Shown here piece after piece: positions 24,348-38,500 of a DNA stretch of 64,000 bases. The number at the start of each line of letters is the position of its first letter. Position 1 is the first letter of the stretch. A program made the translations under genes and the position numbers. This DNA comes from Aphelocoma coerulescens (Eukaryota; Chordata; Aves; Passeriformes; Corvidae), in the NCBI RefSeq assembly GCF_041296385.1, contig NC_091015.1:92736004-92800003 (forward strand), given 5' to 3'. Under the pieces are notes generated by a model. It had not been told where the DNA came from. It saw only the letters and a program-made list of their open reading frames with translations, and ran no database searches.

Positions 24348-25109
24348 CCAGTCAATCAAACAACAATAACTATGGCAGTAACAGCAAACACAAACCCAGT
24401 CCCAGCCTTCTCGGCTGTCAGGCTATTTCCCCTCAGGTGCAGTTCCGCTCGCAGCCGGCAGGAATCGCTGGCGGCTCCTGGTGAGCAGGGCAGGTGCGAT
24501 GGCTCCCCCGCGGCTGCAGGGGGCGCTCCGGAGCGAGCTCGGGGAGCACGCGGCACTGGTGCCCTGGGATCCCGGGGAAGGATGGAACAAAAAAAAAAAC
24601 TTCACAAACCACTGGGCAGCCGGTCCTGGACTCCCGGAACAGCAGGCTGGAATGGCAGGCTGGAGCGGCAGGCACAAACACAAATCCCGGGTGGCAGACG
24701 CGATGTATCCAAAAGGGGAACCCCCCGGGGCTCCAGGCAGGCAGGGTGAGCACGGCTACAACGCAGCAAAGGCTCGAAACAGCAGCGGTGCAGGGCGGCC
24801 ACAGCCCAGCCTCCAGCAGGGCAGGGAAAGCAGCCTTGGAATCCCGGTGTTGTTTCCAGCAGAAAGGAAAGACGCCGAAAACGGGAACCAGCAGCTCTTC
24901 TCTCCGCAGCTTCTCTCTCCAGACGCTGAGAGCGAACTCCCAACACGCCCAGGTGAAACAAAGAGTAGCCAGGCCCACCCCACCCCCAAAACGGGCTGCT
25001 CTGCTGCTTTTGTCTTTCTTAAGTATAGTCATTTGTCCCCGAGCAACATGCATATGGGAGAAAATTCCTCTAACAGAAAAAAAACTAGGACAAAACTAAA
25101 ACCCCAACA
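24159..25109 (-). mobile_element. Solo LTR of an endogenous retrovirus, 951 bp
   Basis: The plus strand begins TGTCTCGGTTTGAAAGACAG and ends AAACCCCAACA, giving TG...CA ends on the minus strand. An exact 5-bp duplication, ACATC, flanks it at 24154-24158 and 25110-25114; one more A matches on the left, so a 6-bp reading is also possible. The starting block is typical of an LTR that recurs in passerine genomes, here reverse-complemented. The middle (about 24420-24960) is strongly GC- and CpG-rich, unlike its flanks, and no internal retroviral genes are attached. A GATA microsatellite lies near the 3' end of the LTR. The long open frames at 24433-25146 are side effects of the GC-rich composition. 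Confidence 0.87.
24309..24347. repeat. (TA)n(GATA)n microsatellite
   Basis: A short TA run at 24309-24318 leads into seven perfect GATA units at 24319-24346. It lies within the LTR, so it arose after or with that insertion, and it is a probable length polymorphism. Confidence 0.95.
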
Positions 25110-28100
25110 ACATCCAACTCATAGTTCTGCCTTAACAATAGCATGAATCTCAGTTCAGTGAGTGAAGAGTTTTTTATTTAGCATGCTTGAGTGATTTTCA
25201 GCCTCACTACTGAAGTAATTTAAACCTTCCAATTAGGCTTCAAATGTTTCCTGAAATAATACCTATATTTACATAATTTAGGGTTGTTGTGGTTGAGTCC
25301 CCTTAACTAATGTATGAAGAGAGATCTTCCTGTATCCACCCATGATTAGAAGACTATAGCAATTTCTTGTACAATTAAGAAACTTACTGCCATTAAATAT
25401 CACATTGGGGTTAATTGTTTAGTGAGTGCATCAATATGTGCCCCTCCAAAAATTTACATTGGTTTTCTTCTGTGATAAGGTGTCAGCATTTTAAGCAGAC
25501 AATAGATGAATATTGATCTTGTTCTCTGAGGCTGTGTATATATTAGCAGCCCGTTATCAAGCAGTAAAATACATTCACAGAGATCTTAAGTTTTCAGGGT
25601 GCTCATGATGCACGTGAATTAGGTATCTTTCTGAGGAAATTAATCCTCAGACACTGGAGGCCCTTTGGAGCAGCCATAATGGTCTAACCAAGAAATATGC
25701 CAGCCCACCGTGAAGTGCCTTACATGCAGCATGAGGTTCTTGAGCTGAGAATTCGTTCAGCATGTTGGAGATGTTCTTGCACTGTATCAAAGAATAAATG
25801 CCACCTGTATCTATCCTTCACCAGCTCTCAGTGCTTTGTTTTGGCTGATGCTCCTTCCTCATCCACCTACATGTTTCCTGGTGTATAACCTTCTCTCCTT
25901 TTGCCTGTTTCACCTTCTGCTCCTCTGGTCCTTTGGCAAATCCCTTTTCCATTTTTTTCAATTTTTGAAATTCTTTTTTTTCTCCCCACCACTCATCTTC
26001 TCCTGTGTCAAAGTCACATATAAAGTCTTTTAGTTGAGACTTACTGTTCCAAAAGACATGTCACAGCCAGACCCTATGACCTGTGTAATGCAGAAGCTGA
26101 AAACAGACTGTGCTGTTCCACTGGTATGCCCTAACCTGGTTTAGATGGATATTTTAACTGGTGTCTGATGTGTCATCTCTCTTCTTTTAAATTATTTTTT
26201 CCCCTCAGTAAGGGTGGAGTGATTGTATTGCTGAAATGTGTTACTCACATAATGTAATTCACATTGTTAAATGGATGTGCTGGAATCGGGAGTGTCTCCA
26301 TTCTACATAGAAGCAAAAAATAGAGAGGCTAGGTGCCCTTTGCCCTTTGTTTTATCCTAACAAGCTGTGACTAGCCTTTCCTTTGACTGAATAATCACTG
26401 AAACTCTGCTGTTTATCCAAATCATGGTCTTAGAGAAGATGCAGGAGCTATGTGCTCCACTGTAAAGAAAATCCAGACCAGGAAATACTGGCAATTGAAT
26501 CTCTATCTACATAGAACATTTCTTCTGTTTTTTGAATCTTCTTGGGCCTATCAGTAAAACCTAAATAAGAAATTAATGGAATGTCTGTAGCTTCTGTGTC
26601 TGACACGGTTAAGGTAAAAACCATGTCTATTTCCCATGCAGAGGAAGAGAAGATTGCTTTGTAAGGGCTTTCTCTTTAAACAAAATAGCACAGCCTACTT
26701 TAAAAGCAAGTAAGTTGCTTGCTTTCAGATATTTTTTATGCCATATTTGTAGCCCTTTGATTTTATACAATAGCCTGCATCACTCACAGAAGAGAACAGA
26801 AAGTGAGAGAGACTGGGAAGAGACAGAGCACAGGCAAAGCTCTGCCAAGCCTGTCAAATGTTGTTTGTAGGCATGCACCAGTTTAGTACATGTAAATGAG
26901 TTTTGAAACTTCTTGTGTCTCAGCCATGTCAATTTAAGGCATGTGTTTCATGATGGTGCTCCTGTTCCAAACTGTCTCAAAATATTGCAGAGAAGGATAA
27001 ATGTGGTCAGCAGAATTTAACAGCCCTTACATGTAGCAAATTGCAAGGTTTTGTTTCCATAAGGAAGCTATACTCATCAGAAAATGTTAAGATGCTTGCC
27101 ATGCAGATGAGCTGAAGTGGGCAAAACTGGAAGAGGAATGGAAATTTCTTGTGAATTTTATCTCTGGCAGTGGGGTTGTGATCAAGAATGACTCCACCAC
27201 TAGTAAATTCTGCTGTGCCAAGCTTTGATATCAAAACATAGGAAAAGTAATAAAGTTTTCATTTTACTACTGTAAGGCAATACAACGCTCATTAATTGTA
27301 CGATTATAGTGAGAAAAATAAATAAACTAATAACCCCCTCAGTGAATGTTAAGGTGTTGGGGATTGCAAACTGTTATAAAAGATAATGGTTCTGGAGGCT
27401 CTTACAGGTTGTTGAACCTTGCTTTTACATCAAACTCCAAGTTCTTCTAGCTTATTGCTAAATTTTCTATTTGTTCATTGGCGTTAAGAAGCATTGAGGG
27501 ACAAGCTAACAGAAAACAGTACAGGTGCTCTTTTAGGCACACAGAGGCAGTTTGTGTACATTGTGGTTATCATGTGCAAGAGATTTCAGAGTGCCACTGC
27601 TCTGGCATGCCTAAACAGGGACACTGGTATCATAGATGATAGTGGTGCTCCAGCTTTGACTGAGACTGGATGTACCGTGCTGCAGAGTATTCAAAAGGAA
27701 CCGGATTGTCTGCTTAGTGCTTGGGGAGAGAAGCTTTTCATGTTGCTTCTTTCTCAACAGTCTTCTCCCCCTAAAATATAGCTGGAGGAAATCAGAGATT
27801 TTGAACTGCACATCTGTTGCTCTGATAGCTGTCAATTTATATATATATTTTTTTTTTGACAGTGCCTGCCAGTTGCTGACAGTTGTTAGAAGCTGTGATT
27901 TGCAAAGTGTTACTAATATTCTCATTTATAATCTTACATTTTTTCTCCTGAATGGTATTTTTAGGAGCACTAGGGCTCTTTATGTAAACAGATATTAATA
28001 AGAAAAATGGGCAAAACATTTTTTATACATAAGCATTAAAAAGATTTTATAGAATATTGATTTAATAAGAAAAGACACAGTTTTTATGTCCTTTCTTTTG

Positions 28101-29008
28101 AAAAACAAAATAGAAATGCATTAATTGATTTGTAATTAAAAATAATTAACACTTAAACATGCAAAAAGTGTTTGTGTACTTAATCCTAATCACACTGCCA
28201 CAGAGCATGGGATTATATTTTACAACTCCTTACCTAATTATATGGATCCAGAATATAACAATTACAATGCCTAAACCAGTATAAATGGTAAGTGCTCATG
28301 TAACTGCCTTTCATATTTTGACTGCCTATTAAGACACAATAATGTTTGGAACTAAAGAAGTTCAATGGTTTGTTCCTGCAATATTTTTATTCTTTCCTAC
28401 CAAATGAAGAAGGTGTTGATGACTGCTATGAAAGTTGTATTATTCTACTTTGTTAATATTTAAACAAGTAAAAAACTCCAAACCTATACAAAAATGCTGC
28501 GTCACCTGGTCTTTATTAGGTAGACTAATTCACATTTTTTTGTTAAGTTTGAGCTGCTTCATGGTTTTTCTTTTTATATTTTACCTACTTTTTCACTCAT
28601 TCCTCTAATAATTTTACTTTTGCAGATCAAGTCCTGATCTACATTCTCTCACTTTTTAAAGTGTTATTTGCACTCCTTTGGACTTATTGGATAAAACAAT
28701 GTAAAGCTGCTAGGGATATTCTCATTATTAAATTAATTTTCATTTTCTCAGTATGTTTTAGGCATTATTAATTACAGATAGCTTCTACTGCTGGAGCAAT
28801 GGCCAATAAAACTTATGTCTAATTTAGCAACTTGCAAATGCTCTATGACAGGTTTCTTGTTTCTATTTGGTTTTTTTACCAGTAAGTGAATCCAGAAATG
28901 TACCATAGTTATCCTATTTGCTATCTAACCTTATATAGTTTTTATATTTTTGTATACTCTGGTGAGAGTCATTGTTGGGGTTAAATTAAACCTGAAAAAT
29001 GAATGTAT

Positions 29009-29070
29009 ATGCAAATCCTGGTTGTTTATGCATAACCAACATGAACAGTTTCAATAAGCAATTAATTAGA
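29009..29070. promoter_or_regulatory. Octamer, palindrome and homeodomain-like motif cluster, candidate
   Basis: A perfect POU octamer ATGCAAAT lies at 29009-29016. A near-palindrome, GTTGTTTATGCATAACCAAC, lies at 29021-29040 (18 of 20 positions symmetric). CAATTAATTAGA, with overlapping TAAT cores, lies at 29059-29070. This density of developmental-factor motifs within 62 bp suggests a conserved noncoding element, but AT-rich DNA yields TAAT cores readily, so conservation must decide. Confidence 0.3.
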
Positions 29071-31290
29071 TTTTGTTCTAACCCTGCAGCAGGTCACAGG
29101 CAATTTTCTTTACCACTTCTCCAAGTCCTATTAGAACATGTATCATTAATGCTGTACTGCATTTCATTATAAAGTATAAGCTGTGACTGGGTAAAAACAT
29201 AAAACAGGCTTGAGCTGGGTGTGGTAGTACTTATCCTTACAGATATTTCTCCTTACTTTGGATACAACATGGAGGAGCTGAATTAATTTAAAGTTTTCGT
29301 ATTCTGTGCATAAGACTGGAGCTAAAAGAAAGTTTCCGATGCCTTAAAGATGTTGTTGATTCATTGTTTAATCATATCTTTCCTTCATTTTACTTGTAAA
29401 TATTTAAAAAGAAATCCAAAGAGATTAGGATCTTGAAATCTCTCCCTGTGCAAAAAAACCAAGCCATATTAGACATAAGCAAATCTACTTCCCACTTTCC
29501 TAGATTATTTAGAAAAGCAGTAATCTTAAATGACCATTGAGAACTAGGTTTTACTAGTTCCCACAAATACAACTGAAGGAATTTGCAGTTAGGTTGTCAA
29601 AACAAGTCAGCTTTGGAAAAATGGATAGCCACTGATATCAGAAGACAAATGGGGTTGAGAAGAGATTTTTACAATGAAGATATGACATAAAAACTGAAGA
29701 AAAAACCAGAGAGAGTGAAAACAGGTTCTTCTACAAATTTCCCCATTAAAATATAGTATCTTGTTTTGTCCAATGGGAATAAAGTGAATTTTTTTCAAAG
29801 AAGGCTTACTACAAAATCTGGGTCTAAGGGCACTTTATGTTAATCAGCATAACCAATCCCTTATCCATGCAGGAGGAAGCTCAAACAGATTAGATATTGC
29901 ACTCATTTATTTTCATGGCCCTGAGTTAGACATGTCATTTTGCTCCTGGAGGAAAGAGATGTCCTAAGGCTGGACTTCAGCAAAACTTCCTCATCAGTGC
30001 ACAGAGGAGCATAGAGGAAAGTGGCACAATCTGCTTTAGACAAGATGGGTGTCTCTTCTTCCAGCTAAAGCAGAAACATTGTATAAAATAACTTTTTTTT
30101 GAGTGGGTGTTGGAACTGATCCATAAATGTCTCTTGATCTCTGACAGGCTTCAAGAGAAAAGCCAATAATTTTAGATCAAGTATGTTTAGGGCAGTCAAA
30201 TTGCCAGCTAATAAAAGGGATATATTTCTGCAAAAATGAGTTGCACTTTTTTGTTCTACAATGTGAATAATATCAACATTGCTTTTAAAAATATATATCT
30301 AATAATCTTAGAACACTTTATACTTTGTGCATAGTTGAAGGCACTTATAATGTACCCAGAAACCAAATGGTGATTTCAGGGGCAAATAAATTTCCCATAG
30401 CAGGGCTGAAAAACTGAAAATGTGACTAGACTTGATTTGTCAATGCTTACAACAATCAGGAGACATCCCCTGGGGTACATTTCAAAATGGAGACACTTTG
30501 TTCATGAGAATGGACACTTATTTGGTAACTCATGTATGGTGGCATTAGGGAGGATTCTGTGGCTTAACCAATGGATCTGATTTTGGTTTCATAACTGCTT
30601 GAGTTGTGGAGAGTAGGGACCTACATTATGTGCTGTGCCAACATTCCAAGCAGACATAGGCACACTTGGTCACTGTTTGTGGACACACAAATTATTTAAG
30701 GCTATCTGATCACATGACTATGTTTTTCCAGTTCCTGCTGCAAGTTTTGTGTATGTTTGACAAATTGTCACAAGAAGAGGTCTCCAGGTTAGCTAAACCA
30801 ACATTTTTCATTCATACAACCTCACCTCTGAAGTCTACCACTGCATGAAAACACACCCTACTGAGCTAGGAATCAGTCACAGAAACAAAGTGTTCCTAAT
30901 GCTTCTTGTAGCAAGGCTCTCCTTCAGCATTGTGTTTCCTTCATAATCAATAAAAAGATAGGGCTAGAACACATCTCAGGAGGCCATATAATTCACTGTC
31001 CTTCCCTAATAGATTTTTTCCCCCCTCTAAGTGGATTTCAGCCGTCTGTTTTAAGCTAACAGATGATCAGCTGATCTGTTCTAGGTTGTCTCCAATGCTA
31101 GTGATTCTGCCACAGATTTTTGTGCCTGAATATTCTTATTGTTTTTCTAATACCCAGCCGGACTCCTTCTTGCTGTGGTTACTTATTTTACTCTCTGCCA
31201 TGGGCATAGAGAAAAATGTGTTCTGAGTAACGTTTAAACTGAGATTTTCTTTATTGCATTTATTTTCCCCTAGCATATAGGGAAAAAATG

Positions 31291-31376
31291 AACATGCATG
31301 CACATGCACACATACACACATACATATGTGTGCATATGTAAATGAACACACACAGTTCAGTCTTTTGTCTAATCAG
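31291..31376. repeat. Degenerate CA/TG-rich simple repeat
   Basis: An alternating purine-pyrimidine tract built of CATG, CACA and TATGTG units runs through about 31291-31340, with a short ACACACACA run at about 31346-31354. It explains the cysteine/histidine-rich minus-strand ORF at 31136-31351. Confidence 0.8.
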
Positions 31377-32150
31377 TCTTAGGTTTTTTTTCAGGAAGTC
31401 TCTTTGTAGTTAAAAAAGGTGATCAATACTAGACATACTACTCTCTTCTTCCCTGTTCTAGAGAGAATGCAAAATTGAATTTTTCTTTCTAAATATGTCC
31501 ACACTGGGAATGTATCTATATGTAAGCATTGCTGGAGATCTTTTCACTGGGAATACCTGTGGGAGGGATCTCAAGCTCACCTCTCTCTCTGCATGTGTAA
31601 TCTGAGTCGCCTTTGAGAGGGACAAAATAGATAGAGATCCACTTAGATATAGGTGCTCTGAATGTGATTTAAAAAAAATTATCCTTGCTGTCCAAGCTGC
31701 CAGATTTTTTTTGGACTTTTTTCCCCCCCTCTATTTTTAAAGAGTACACCCAGGATCAAATTTTTCAGGTATGAGTTCAAAGTAGAAGCATGTATTTCCT
31801 TGTAGCCTTGACTTGCGTGCTTAGCCCAGGGTGCTAGCACTTCTCTGAATTTCACTGCAGGGACCTGTACTCTCCCTGTGAGATTTTTTAGTGATCTGCG
31901 TCTGTTGCATTGCTGGAGTCACTGGGACCCAGCACCTCTCTGGTTAATCCCTTCGCAGATCTGAGCATTAAGCTCAGTGTAGGCACCCTCCTTCTCACAG
32001 TGTGTTTCCAAGGATTACTGCATCTAACTTGTGGTTGAAAGCCTAATATTATAAATCAACAGAAAACTAAATATGAACTGATTCCCTTGGATTTTATATG
32101 TGAAGCATAGATCTTTTAGCAGATTCACTCTGTATCTGAAGAAAGGATAG

Positions 32151-32187
32151 CACACTGTATCTGCACACTGTGTGCACACTGTATCTG
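32151..32187. repeat. Short direct repeat around a near-palindrome
   Basis: CACACTGTATCTG occurs at 32151-32163 and again at 32175-32187. Between and overlapping them is the near-palindrome GCACACTGTGTGC at 32163-32175. The arrangement fits slippage of a short unit. Confidence 0.7.
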
Positions 32188-35100
32188 ATGCAACGACAGC
32201 AGTACTCTTACAGGCATCTACAGTCTAGAGTGTATGTGGAAATTATGATAAAATACAACTTTTGCATAAAACAGTGCCTGGCAGATATTTTTTCATCTTC
32301 TATCTCATCAGTATCTAGTCCCCTACTGCCTGCAAGCTGTAATGCTGAAACCTGTCAGAGGATAGACTTAGAGTGAGTAGTCATAACTTTGTGCCCTTAA
32401 CCTTATTCTGAACAGGTGAACACTAAAGTGAAGTGTCTATAAATATATCTAAGCAAACACAGATATATTCGGTCTTCAAACTCTATCAGGTAAGTTCTGT
32501 GTTGCTCCTTAGTTTGGCTGTAAGTTTTTAGGGAAAAAGATGTGTCTATTTTTAGAAGAATATTCTTCAACATGATAAGTAATGTGGCTTCTTCCTTTGT
32601 CTTATGTGAAGGACATTAATTAAAACTTAAAATAGGAAAGATGATCTTCTTCCAATTCCTTCTACTAGTTTTCTGAGGGGCTGGAAGGCTTTTTTGAGTT
32701 TTGTGTTCTTTTTTTATAGTAGAAATAAGTCTGATTTTTTTGGTCTTATTGCAACTTGTTTATTACTTGCTCTATGTGTTATAAAAGCCTTTTTAAAAAC
32801 ATAGGTTTCTCATCCATTTCATTTAATTGCAGTGAGTGTTCTCATGCCCTCCATAAAGTCCTTTAAACATGGATAATCATCAACATTGACATTACTGGTA
32901 TCATGTTTGTCCAAAAAGCACATATTTTCTAACATGTGTGCATGACCTTTATTCATTTCATACCTGAAAACAGGAGAACAAGAAGCTCAAATCTCTGTTT
33001 GTTTTTTTTACATGCCCTCTTTTAAATTAGGTGGGCAAAAAAATCAATAGATCCTCTAGTTCCTGTGATCTTCATTCTGCAAGTCCACTTCTACTCATCA
33101 GAAACCAATGCTTGTTGCAATCTAAGGATAAATGTGGGTGCATGACTGGTGCAAGTGAACTCCTTATCAGAATGTTGACAGAAGATCCCTGACCTGCATA
33201 ACCATTAAGAAAAGCACCCTAGTTTTATGGAGTAGTGTCCAAAGAATAGGAGAGAAATCCTAATGGGAAGCTAAGGGGTAGTCTTTTCATGAAGGGCAAA
33301 TGGAGGAGGTGTCATGGCAGCCCATATTGAAATACTATTTTCCTGCCTGAGCAAAAGACTTTCCTGTCTAAATGTGTGTTAAAGATAGTATTTAATCAGG
33401 ACTGGTCTTCACAGCTCCATGTCCTCTGTTTTAATAATTTTAAAACCCTGATTTGTGTTCTTGAACACTTTTTTTTGTGTTTAATCAAATTTTTGCATTT
33501 TTTTACAGCTTGTCATTTAGGCCTCTTAAAGAAATCATATTGTTTTTAGATTGCAGAATAAATAGTACATAATCATAATCTTACTTGATTATCTATCTCA
33601 CAGTACTGTATAGTGGCTTCAAAGACTCCCTCTATCTATAGAAATTGCAGTCAAATCCCTTTACTAAGAATATTCCTGAATAAAATCTGTAAGTACACAA
33701 GATACAATGAGTTTCTCCTTTTAACTGAAATGTATGACATAGTCTGGAAATTGCTCTTCATATTCTCGGGCATACCTTAGCAAAACTAAAAGACTCCCTC
33801 ATGAATAGCTTTATTTGCTTGGATGGCATGGAAATCTAAAGTATTGGGGTGGGTTCTGCTGTTTGACTTCAGAGATCACTGCAAACACATCTGTTTCACT
33901 GTATTTTCTGACTTGTTTCTGTTTATTTCCCACCATAAGGCCTTCACCATCTGAGGAAAAGGTTTCATTTTGTTCCCTTTCTATCATGACTGTCAGAGTG
34001 GCGTCATGTTATAATGAATTATTTTTAATTGTGAAGAACAGTCATCAGATAATTGATGGTAGTGTCAGATGCCTGCAGTGGTGGCTGGTTTTGGTTGGCA
34101 TTAGGGAGTGCAAAGTCATTGCATCTCAGATCCCTATGATCACCGCTGATTTCTGAACCTCCAGCCTGCCCACTCCTTGGCATGCCTGCTTCAGCTGTGT
34201 TACACATACCACCTTTGGGCTTTGCACCTCTTGTTGTAAGAGTAGGATTGTCTAGAGTGACATGAAAGGTCTTGTCTTGGTTTGATTCTACCTTTTCTTA
34301 AAATGTCAAATTACTTCTTGAAGCTTTCCACTTGTTAAAAGTGATTCATTTTGTTCATACTTCTATTCACCATTTCTTGAAAAATCTTGGGTAGTTTCTC
34401 TGTATTAGCCTTTTCCCAGGTTGAATTCATCAAAATGATGGCTAAGGAAAACTGCAAACAGAAACTATACTGAAAACTTCCAGATGAATGGGTGGTATCA
34501 CCTAATTCTTCATCACAAAACAGGTCATTCTGCAGTAACCCATCAGATGATACATTGCACATCTGTGATAACACCATTTGTTCTTGGGAATATTTCTGAA
34601 TGTGTTAATGTGAAGAGCATGTCCTTTATCCTGCTCTAAGTGTGTATCAGAGAAACTGAAGGTGCATGAAGGGAGAAGAAGGATGTTTTGTGTGTATATT
34701 TTATTGCACTCACTGACTGAATGTTAAGGCTTGTAGCAGTTCAGAAATGTTCTAGGACTTCCTTGCTGTTTTGAAGGAAAAAGGCAGAAAAAGATCAGGT
34801 AACAGCTCTAGGTGATGTGGGTATATGGATAACTATTTCAAAACAGTAAACTCAACCTGCTGAGTTATGGCACAAACCACAACATTACACTCCGTTGCAT
34901 CTCTCTGCAGAACAGGCATAGACAGTGTTTCTATCTTTTGTGTTTTGCAACACAAAGAGTAAAAAACTGTGATCAAACCCCTAGGTTTGGAGAAAGAATC
35001 ATTGAAATTTATGAAGTGTCATCAGCATCATAGTAATCCAAATGAAAATGATAGTAAACTATTAAAAAAAAAAATTCATGTGTGCTACATACATTATATT

Positions 35101-35500
35101 CACATTCAAGTGACAGATGAGACAGGTTGCAGTGCAGAAAAAAGGTCAGCTCAGGTATTTCATATTTGTACTCACTCATAGACTGAAACATTTGGATGAC
35201 TTAATGTAAGAAGTACATTTTTCAGAGCTGTCTGTAAACCAGATGTCACTTCCCAGGATTAGAATGGTATTTCCAGACCTTCAATGGATTCTCTTCACTT
35301 CATCTCTTCCACATTTTTCCTGAATTGACTAATGTGTTTCCTGTTTTTCCTGTGATGTGTGCTTGGTTAAAAAATGTCATATTGCCTCTTCACCCTCAGA
35401 ATCTTTCTCCACTGTCCCCAATTATTTTGACTCAGTGTTTATTTTGACTCCCACAGTCTCTTTTCAAAATAAGTAGCCAAAAATCCAATCCTGAGGAAGT

Positions 35501-35538
35501 TGGTTTTGTTTTTTGTTTTTGTTTTTTTTTTTTTTTTT
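35501..35538. repeat. Poly-T tract with TTTTG units
   Basis: A run of thymines interrupted by single guanines ends in an uninterrupted T stretch. No retroposon body or flanking duplication was recognised beside it. Confidence 0.9.
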
Positions 35539-38500
35539 AATGGGCTTTTTAGCTCATTTATTATCCATCTTAAATTATTCCTCATGCATCTGAATGTGTA
35601 GATTTTTTGGAAGTAATCATGGCCATGATGAGTTCATATAAATCAGCATCTTTATTGGGCCACTGTTTACATTTCTGGTTTTGCATTTGAAATACAGCAT
35701 TTAACATGGCATTTGAAGTCAGGCTCTGATGAAGTTCATAAGTAACTATAAGAATAAATGGCTGTTTAGAAGCATGCATTGAAATGCGTGGCTATTGGTA
35801 CACTGCTTTCATCAATTAGTGTTTGTAGATTGATGAGCAGCCTGAATAAATTCTCTCCTCCTCTCACAGTTTTTTTTATTTTTTCTCTGATGTTCAGCTT
35901 GCCTCTTTCATAATATTTAAAGAATGATAATTATAAGCTGTTGTTGGGGGCTTCTTAGTCTTGGGAGTCTTCTATTACTTACAAATTTAATATTGACTTA
36001 GCTTTGGTGTCTGAAAATCTTCCTTTCTAGAAGGTCTGATGCTGTGAAGGCGAAAAGGGATATGAGAGTAATTTGAAATACTATTTTCATTTTTCAGGAC
36101 AGTTTGTGTGGGATTTTTTAAGGCTTTTATGTCTTGATACTCAGGTTTAGCTGTTCATCTATTGAATTTTTCATCTGTGTTAAGAGGAAAGCAACTCTAT
36201 TTGTAAGTCTTTCACAATGGCATTAAATTCTATTTATATGCTATTTATTCTAATTATAATAGGTGGACATTCTGAAGGAAAGTAGTTTTGATAGCAAGAC
36301 TTACAGAGGACATCTGTGCATTCCTGTCTCAGCTTCAGCGTCCTGAAAGCAAATCAATGTGTTTCTGCCCTAACGGAATTTTATAACTACTATCAGTTTA
36401 CTGTATGTAAGCTGCAAAATTTATTTTAGAAAACAAGAAGAAAAACAATTTGAGACACCAAATTCTGTAAAAAAATAAAAAAAGTGCAGCTAGGTTTCTG
36501 ATTTAATACTACTACTCTAGTGTTACCTGAACAAATTGAATTACAGGACTCAAACTTGTCAACAGGCAGCTTTTACAGTAACTACTATTACTACGATTTT
36601 TTCTTTTTTTTTTTTTTTAGCAGATATATACTTTTAAAAACTCATAAGTTCTCTTTCTTTTCTCAGTCATTTTAAATGTACATTCAGTATTTCTAAGAGA
36701 TTCAGGGAAAAGATAATGTAATGCAGAGTTCCTCTCTGCAATGTAAGAAATAGAAATCTTTATGAAACTCTTAAGACAATTTATCACAAGTGCACTGTTG
36801 GACAGTAGTGACAGCAGGAGTTCTTGAACCAAGTCTCTTTTGGACTTGCAAGTTGATCCTTTCTGGGCCATCTGGAAATAAACCTCAGCAGTATGTAATC
36901 TCTGTGTTCCCAGATTTTTTTTTTTTTTGGAAGCTTTTGTTTTTTAATAAGTCTTGCTAAGAACTGCCAGCATTATGTTAGTGCTCCCAAGAGATTTATT
37001 TGCTCTCCCTTTAAAATACTGATCATATGAAGTAGTAGTTTAGGTGTTGAGTAATGAAACAGCAGCCAGCTGGCCTGCCAGTAGAAGGGTACTTCTGGAT
37101 AATCATAATTGGCATGCATGTTTGAAATGGTCCATTTTTCTCCACCTCTTTTGTTTCCTGGACACACGAATGTCAGGAATCAGGGTTATCAAAAGTGCCA
37201 AAATTTACTTTAGAAAATAAGATTTCTGGCACCTTTTTCTTGACTGAGTTCTGTACATCCATATTTTCGTCAGAGCTGCAATGTGAATCTGGAGTAAACT
37301 TGACATAATTTCAATAAATTGGCAGAATTACTGCTGATAAACAGACTATTCATTTGGTTTGAATTTGTTCCTCCTCTGACTCCATCCCTTGTGGTTCTTT
37401 GGAGAGAAAAGGTGACTTGTGGGGGTTTGTTGTTGTTGTGGGGATTTTTTTTAAGTGGACTGTGATTGGCAGGGTTTTATCCACAGAAATTCAGCTGATA
37501 CATATGCCTTGCCCAAAGCAATATATTTATGAAGCACCTAGCTTCAGAGCATTCTGGGTCTGAACACTTCCATCCCACCCCTCACACTGGGTTTTGATAC
37601 AGTGTGCATGTCTTTGCCATTGGGTAGTTATTTGTGAGCATTGTTATGCTGTGCATACAGCCTGCTGTCTTGAAGTTGTTCTGAGAATTGTGCTGATGAC
37701 CTACATTGCAAGGCAACATTTGATTCCAGATTTTTAAATGAGGCACGCAATTTATAAAATTTTTGAATAAAATTACATTCTGGATCGATGTGAGGAAGAA
37801 GATCAGTAAAGCTCCCATTTATCTCTTCCAACATGTCCAAAAAAGAGTGAGAATTAAAGGTTCAAAAGCCTGGGATTTATTATTTTCTGTGCCAATTCAA
37901 GTCTGTCTTCATGTGCAGTGTACAAAAGGCCATTTGGTTGTTACTGAAATTGCTGACTAAAATGCCCATAGCTGACACATTTGTCAGAAGACTGACAAGC
38001 ATCTGATTCAATAAAGATTTCCAGCCTTTTGTTTGACATTTGGTGGTTGGTTATCATTGTGAAGGGGATTGTTTGTGAATTATTTTCATTCTGTAATGCA
38101 TACAGATATAACTTATTTTATAGCTCTGCCATTGCTAAAACGTAAAGCAACATTTTCTTCCTTCTATATGCACTTAGGTGAACTTTGTTTTTAGCAATAC
38201 CACTGTTTTGAGAGAAAATACTTTTTTAAAATCTGTAAGTTCTTAACACTGCAGACTACCATTGTCACTGCAGGCAGATGACTGCTAAATCTGCGTGACA
38301 TTTCCCAGAATTTCATTTTTTTAATACCTTAATTTGACAGGACAAGTACTTCATGACTCCCACAGAATGCCCATGACAAATAAAATGAAGTGTAAGCCTC
38401 ATGCAAGTATTATTCCTCCTGTGGAAGAAAGTTAATCTTTGAGGTTCAACAGGTATTGACAGATTTTAATATATTAGCTAAGTAAGCTTTTGTAAAGTGG

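Noticed and set aside
24433..25146. Long overlapping ORFs of 206, 221 and 201 codons on both strands
   Set aside because: They fall inside the CpG-rich LTR at 24159-25109. GC-rich DNA has few stop codons, and none of the translations shows a protein domain.
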